From contig NZ_JBHULZ010000008.1 in NCBI RefSeq assembly GCF_042684705.1, positions 124,001 through 188,000 on the forward strand: a stretch of DNA of 64,000 nucleotides, given 5' to 3'. Source of the stretch: Mesonia sediminis. Lineage in GTDB: Bacteria; Bacteroidota; Bacteroidia; Flavobacteriales; Flavobacteriaceae. Of this stretch, positions 60,501-64,000 are shown one piece after another; positions within the stretch are counted from its first letter, which is position 1, and the number at the start of each line of letters is the position of its first letter. Made by a program: the position numbers and the translations under genes. The notes beneath the pieces were generated by a model, which was not told where the DNA came from, did not search any database, and worked only from the letters and a program-made list of their open reading frames with translations.

Positions 60501-63500
60501 GGCTTGATTTTAAAACCTCGTTTAAAAATTTACACTTATTAACCAATCTAACTTTCGGTGATGGTAAACTGCAACAAGAGGTTATGCATTTAAATCAAAA
60601 TAAAAAGAGTATCATTCTTTCGATCCCTAAAAATGCGAAATACCTACATTTAGAGTATTTTTACAACTACTTGGGACGTTACGGAAATAAGCGCCATAAA
60701 ATTGAACTTCTCCCCCCAACTAAAAACAAAACAAAGCTAAAATTTGAAGTTTTACATTTTCGTGATAAACTTGAACCCGGTCAAGCCGAACAATGGCAAC
60801 TTAAAGTTTTAAATCAAGATGGAAGTCCAGCTGAAGCGGAAGTACTCGCGAGTATGTATGACGCTTCTTTAGATCAATTTCAACCTCATCGCTGGAGGAA
60901 TGTATTACACCATAATTATTTCAAACCTGAAAAAAATGGACTTCCCCACAGTGTCAATCATTTAGGACACTATAACCAAGTTTACATTTCAAGGACTACT
61001 CAACATTTGAATAGCAGTGGGTATAATTTTTTCTCACCGAATTATGCTAATTTTAATTATTTTGGTTACCATTTTATTTACACCAGCCTAACCAACAAAA
61101 CCTATTTAAAAGGACTGGCTATAAATAAATACCAAGCCAAAAACACACCCCAAGGCTATATTGCAGGTAAAATCACCGACCGTTTAGGCACAGCCTTACC
61201 AGGTGTACAGGTTTTTAACCAAACAAAAAAACAAGCAACTTTGAGCAATTTTGACGGGTACTTCATTCTGAAAGGAGAACCTAGCGACTTATTGTTTGTT
61301 AGATATATAGGACATAATAAAGCACAAATTATAGCTAAAAAATACAACAACCTTACATTAAAGAATGGATTTGTTCACAACAATGATAAAATCATAAGCT
61401 TTTATAGCGCTGCTGAATACAGCTCTGAAGAAGTAAGTTCTTCCATTTTATCTGATAATTATCCGAGGTTCAAAGATCTACTTCAGAATAAAGCCCTAGG
61501 TCTAAAGCTTGTAGGAGGAGGTTATGGACAAGTGGGTGCTGCTACAAGGGTTCGTATACGTGGTAATGGCAGTGTTTTAGATAAGGTACCGCTGTATGTA
61601 ATAAACGGCAAAATAATTGACGCTAGCAAGTTTAAAGACATACCAGCAGATCAAATTATCGATATGCAAATGCTTTCGGGAGCCAGTGCTAAAGCTCTAT
61701 ATGGTGCTCAAGCCGTTAATGGCGTTGTGCTTATCACAACCAACCAAGAACCAAAAGATCAACTGCAACAAATAGAGGCGCGCACTAACTTGAATGAAAC
61801 CGCTTTTTTCTTGCCTCAATTAAAAACCAACAAAAAAGGAGAAATCATCTTTAATTTTAAAAGTCCAGAGGCATTAACAAAATGGCATTTTCAAGCTTTT
61901 GCTCACGATAAACAGCTTAATCAAGATAAGTTAGACCTTTATGTCAATACCCAGAAAAAACTTAACCTCATTCCTAATTTTCCTCGATTTTTTAGAAGTA
62001 AAGATAGTTTAAGTATTTCGGCAAAAATTAGCAATCTCTCGAATGAAGCGATAGAAGGAATCATTCAACTGTCTTTCACCAATAAGGACCAAAGCCCCGT
62101 AGACTTATTCACAAATTCACAACAAATTAAAAACTTCAGTCTAAACGCAAAAAATAATACCGAGGTAACCTGGAAAATAGCCATTCCAGAAGGGCTTTCG
62201 GCAGTCAAGTATCGTATTGTAGCAAAAGCCGATAATCTAGGCGATGGTGAAGAAGGGCTTATACCTGTGTTTACCAATCGTGTTTTAACTACCGAAACAC
62301 TACCCATTTGGGTTAATCCGAATGAGCAGAAAGAGTATAGTTTTAATAGTTTAAAAAATAATAATTCAGTAACCAAAGAAAATCACCAGTTGGTTTTTGA
62401 GTATACCTCAAATCCGGCTTGGACCAGTTTATTGGCGCTACCTTATTTAGTAGAATATCCGCACGAATGTTCAGAACAAATATTTGCAAAATTTTATGCG
62501 AGTCATCTTACAAAGCTAATGCAAGAATTAAACCCGGAAATTAAAAAGGTATTGCAACAATGGCAAAAGAATAAAACCACTATTCCCGATTGGCATAAAA
62601 ATACCGATTTAAAACAAATGCTCTGGGAAGAAAGCCCCTGGCTAAAAACAGCAGGAACCCCAGCGGAACAACAAAAAAGAATTGCAGAAGTACTCGACAT
62701 AGAAAGAACGCAACAAAATATTCACCAAGCCTTAAAAAAACTATCTAACCTACAACTTGATAACGGAGGCTTTCCTTGGTTTGGGGGCGGTCGTGCCAAC
62801 AGGTTCATTTCTCTGCACATTTATGCTGGATTAGGCAAACTTCAGAAGTTAGATTCCGCAATAGCTCAAATGCCAGAGGTTAAAAAAATAACAGAGCAAT
62901 TAGCCAGCTATTTAGATTTTGAATTTCTGCAGCCAAATGACAGTGAAAAAATGTACTCGTTCACCACATCAGCTATTCAATACGCTTATGCTAAAAGTTG
63001 TTATGACCTAAAAGCTACGGCCGATTTTAAACGCTACATAGAAGCTATGTTTGAAGCCTATGAAGATAATTGGACGTCTTTGACTATACAATCACAGCTA
63101 AACCTTGCTATTTTAGCGCAGCGTCATAAAAATACAGATTTGGCAAAACAGATTTTAACTGCTCTGCGAGAAAGTGCTGTAATAAATTCAAAGCACGGAA
63201 TGTATTGGAAAGAACTAAAGAAAAATTATGGCTGGCACAATGAACCCATTACTACACAAGTTAGGGCCATTGAAGCTTTCGCGGAAATTGCAGGAGATAA
63301 AAAAACGATTACGAAACTCAAAACTTGGTTAATACGTCAAAGAAAAAACCAAGCTTGGCACTCAACAAAAGCTACTACAGAAGCTATTTATGCACTACTT
63401 ATTTACGGAGAGCAAGCAACACTGCAAAAAGAATCTCCTAACATAAAAATTGGTGAAGAAAAAATTAGCTTTGACAATTCCAGCGCTGCCGGTTATGTAA

Positions 63501-64000
63501 AAAAAATATGGCAAGGCAATTCTATTACTAAAGAACTCGCCAATATAGCTATTAAGAATAATTCAAAAACCGCACAGTATGGCGCAATGTATTGGCAGTA
63601 TTTTGAAGAGTCTGATGCCGTGCAAGCCAGTAACCAAGAAAACCTTAAGATTGAGAAAGAATTGTTCAAAAATGTAGAAACCCCTGAAGGGAGTGTATTA
63701 AGGCCCATATTGGTAGATCAACTTCGTGTAGGAGACTTAATTAGGGTTCGTTTAATAATAAAGGCAAAAGAAGATTTTAATTTTATGCATTTAAAAGATA
63801 GCCGTGCAGCTGGTCTAGAACCAGTTGATGTTATATCCAAATACAAATGGCAAGATGGTTTAGGTTATTACCAGAGCACAAAAGATGCAGCAACACACTT
63901 CTTTTTTGATAAAATACCGGCCGGCACTTATGTAATCGAATACAACCTAAGGGTGGTTAATGCAGGTAATTTTTCAAATGGGCTATCCGAATTGCAAAGT
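57560..64000 (+). CDS. Alpha-2-macroglobulin-like protein with embedded TonB-receptor plug domain (3' end cut by window)
   Basis: The open frame runs from ATG 57560 to the window edge (2,147 codons, no stop). It starts with a signal peptide (LQFAQ near 21, no lipobox). MG-type domains follow, with MG2 motif FTDRSIYRPGQEV at about 576-588 and AEVLASMYDASLDQF near 1,093. Inserted after this is a CarboxypepD_reg-like domain (about 1,198-1,270; TDRLGTALPGV, LSNFDGYF), then a TonB plug (about 1,294-1,395; RVRIRGNGS at 1,330-1,338, PLYVINGKI, ALYGAQAVNGVVLITT). The A2M domain resumes at LNETAFFLPQL (about 1,411), with a thioester-type CSEQ (Cys1637-Gln1640). Bacterial relatives trap proteases in the periplasm. 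Confidence 0.85.
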   Translation, partial: MKKRYILGLLLVLTSQLQFAQKSFEKRWSTVEQLEQEGRLSSALEKAELILKKADKKENASQFIKAFLYVSKYKLLLKEESHYEVYQDFLTEIEKQPAPTKQILYSFLAENLNEFYRANRRAIDRRTPVQNPSNDYRLWDAKHFKYQIDFYYNKSLTKKELLLATNLNALEPALHYGINYNRFRSTLLDLLSNRYLNYLKQQSPTKTKIDIDLIESSNLYALPEKFSQLQLPKDTANSSFIKRLEVYQHLTRQHQKNQNRSSLLVTTLERLSFIKDQDHRRDRNTLYKNAILILKNEVKSDKELAWIHYYLARFYLDEAEKNSHPDYLNKSLTHLKKVKEIAPDSYPAVESSHLEYVILDKKYRVTINNKPLAHKKFRALVHYKNIDSLYVHIYKSKLHHSKYPHTKQDSVIKANYARAKKLSLQSFSLPKKTDHYTYSTEILLEALPAGDYLAIFTKKENLNFESEEFLYHNFKVTDLSLTSFNLSPNQQVYIASRTSGKPIKNAKIHAKNRPNEYYRTNQKGLATIPAPAINKTERLPITITKDGDTLQTDLIFFKQNFDEDSQNDFLLKGSLFTDRSIYRPGQEVHFKAILTVQGKKIRKTVANQNITIYMRNANHQIIDSLQITTNSYGSGHGKFKLPENGLTGSYNLILKEELASDSTYAGADWRGTYCYFNVEEYKRPRFEVLFDSIKTTHVINDSISLGGKAKAYFGGSLTQAKVTYTIDREVFNSYRYSLPYHEIKKKRLYKGATATDANGNFKIEFKALAPNHIKSDLKPIYTYTINAVVTDVNGETQSASQQIRLGYHAADVYFDLPNNYSNVVSLDKNAAILVKATDLNGLPTKVDGYLYLYQYKTPNRNLLKRDIPLPEIQQIPYNEFIKNFPHTAYDSLDLAEKWPKTEILKIPIKINQTESINLAAYQKQLKSGQYLLAYKGEDIREFPVEVNRRITLVNPNRPNLNLDQKTINFDYDLDQEKKQIRLDFKTSFKNLHLLTNLTFGDGKLQQEVMHLNQNKKSIILSIPKNAKYLHLEYFYNYLGRYGNKRHKIELLPPTKNKTKLKFEVLHFRDKLEPGQAEQWQLKVLNQDGSPAEAEVLASMYDASLDQFQPHRWRNVLHHNYFKPEKNGLPHSVNHLGHYNQVYISRTTQHLNSSGYNFFSPNYANFNYFGYHFIYTSLTNKTYLKGLAINKYQAKNTPQGYIAGKITDRLGTALPGVQVFNQTKKQATLSNFDGYFILKGEPSDLLFVRYIGHNKAQIIAKKYNNLTLKNGFVHNNDKIISFYSAAEYSSEEVSSSILSDNYPRFKDLLQNKALGLKLVGGGYGQVGAATRVRIRGNGSVLDKVPLYVINGKIIDASKFKDIPADQIIDMQMLSGASAKALYGAQAVNGVVLITTNQEPKDQLQQIEARTNLNETAFFLPQLKTNKKGEIIFNFKSPEALTKWHFQAFAHDKQLNQDKLDLYVNTQKKLNLIPNFPRFFRSKDSLSISAKISNLSNEAIEGIIQLSFTNKDQSPVDLFTNSQQIKNFSLNAKNNTEVTWKIAIPEGLSAVKYRIVAKADNLGDGEEGLIPVFTNRVLTTETLPIWVNPNEQKEYSFNSLKNNNSVTKENHQLVFEYTSNPAWTSLLALPYLVEYPHECSEQIFAKFYASHLTKLMQELNPEIKKVLQQWQKNKTTIPDWHKNTDLKQMLWEESPWLKTAGTPAEQQKRIAEVLDIERTQQNIHQALKKLSNLQLDNGGFPWFGGGRANRFISLHIYAGLGKLQKLDSAIAQMPEVKKITEQLASYLDFEFLQPNDSEKMYSFTTSAIQYAYAKSCYDLKATADFKRYIEAMFEAYEDNWTSLTIQSQLNLAILAQRHKNTDLAKQILTALRESAVINSKHGMYWKELKKNYGWHNEPITTQVRAIEAFAEIAGDKKTITKLKTWLIRQRKNQAWHSTKATTEAIYALLIYGEQATLQKESPNIKIGEEKISFDNSSAAGYVKKIWQGNSITKELANIAIKNNSKTAQYGAMYWQYFEESDAVQASNQENLKIEKELFKNVETPEGSVLRPILVDQLRVGDLIRVRLIIKAKEDFNFMHLKDSRAAGLEPVDVISKYKWQDGLGYYQSTKDAATHFFFDKIPAGTYVIEYNLRVVNAGNFSNGLSELQS

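Noticed and set aside
59282..63708. Reverse-strand frames inside the macroglobulin gene
   Set aside because: They are antisense shadows of a long forward frame that has signal peptide, MG2 and thioester motifs.

Overview
The window looks like chromosome of a member of the Bacteroidetes, most likely a Flavobacteriaceae. The DNA is visibly AT-rich. It carries SusC/SusD outer-membrane proteins, a subtilisin with a type IX secretion (T9SS) sorting domain, FecR/STN-type signalling genes, FolD, CtlX and DUF7033 proteins, and promoters of the Bacteroidetes form TTG-N17..23-TAnnTTTG. Genes are packed closely and no gap exceeds 300 bases. I saw no tRNA, rRNA, CRISPR array, insertion sequence or prophage.

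Layout. (1) 1-6,440: mostly forward genes: a DUF2911 protein, QueE (reverse), two overlapping orphan lipoproteins, an alpha/beta hydrolase, RluF, a small Rho-N-like protein, a VOC protein, an AI-2E family permease and a DUF1232 protein. (2) 6,448-8,727: folD and ffh, reverse. (3) 8,920-12,666: a complete cell-surface signalling set: ECF sigma factor, FecR anti-sigma factor and STN-domain TonB-dependent receptor. (4) 12,678-22,499: argS, a nucleoside-diphosphate-sugar epimerase-like protein, two neighbouring guanidino-modifying enzymes (CtlX and an amidinotransferase), gltA, eno and carA. (5) 22,593-39,719: one continuous reverse-strand ribosomal supercluster, rpsL-rpsG-fusA-rpsJ...secY-infA-rpmJ...rpoA-rplQ. 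It fuses the str, S10, spc and alpha operons and has no tuf, adk or map. A strong promoter lies upstream of rpsL and a terminator after rplQ. The rpsJ-rplC gap holds two strong hairpins, one of them terminator-like. (6) 39,897-48,910: an Omp85-type protein, a SusC/SusD/lipoprotein operon and a secreted subtilisin. (7) 48,987-57,453: rlmB, a rhomboid protease, rarA, and a reverse group of yjjG, a deacetylase-like protein, radC, an Mpl-type ligase and a TPR protein. (8) 57,560 to the window end: a very large open reading frame, cut by the edge, for an alpha-2-macroglobulin-like protein.

The most unusual object is that last gene. It has a CxEQ thioester motif and an MG2 domain. Between its macroglobulin domains it also carries a carboxypeptidase-regulatory-like domain and a TonB-receptor plug domain very like that of the SusC protein in the same window, at the place where the protease bait region of alpha-2-macroglobulins is expected. 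Second is the candidate attenuator between rpsJ and rplC. Third is a DUF7033/polysaccharide-deacetylase family member that seems to have lost its catalytic motifs.

Several starts were moved from the longest open frame to a better-supported internal ATG (queE, AI-2E permease, folD, small membrane protein, epimerase, amidinotransferase, secY, rplO, rplD, subtilisin, rarA). In two cases (folD and the amidinotransferase) the longer start lies inside the terminator hairpin of the upstream gene.
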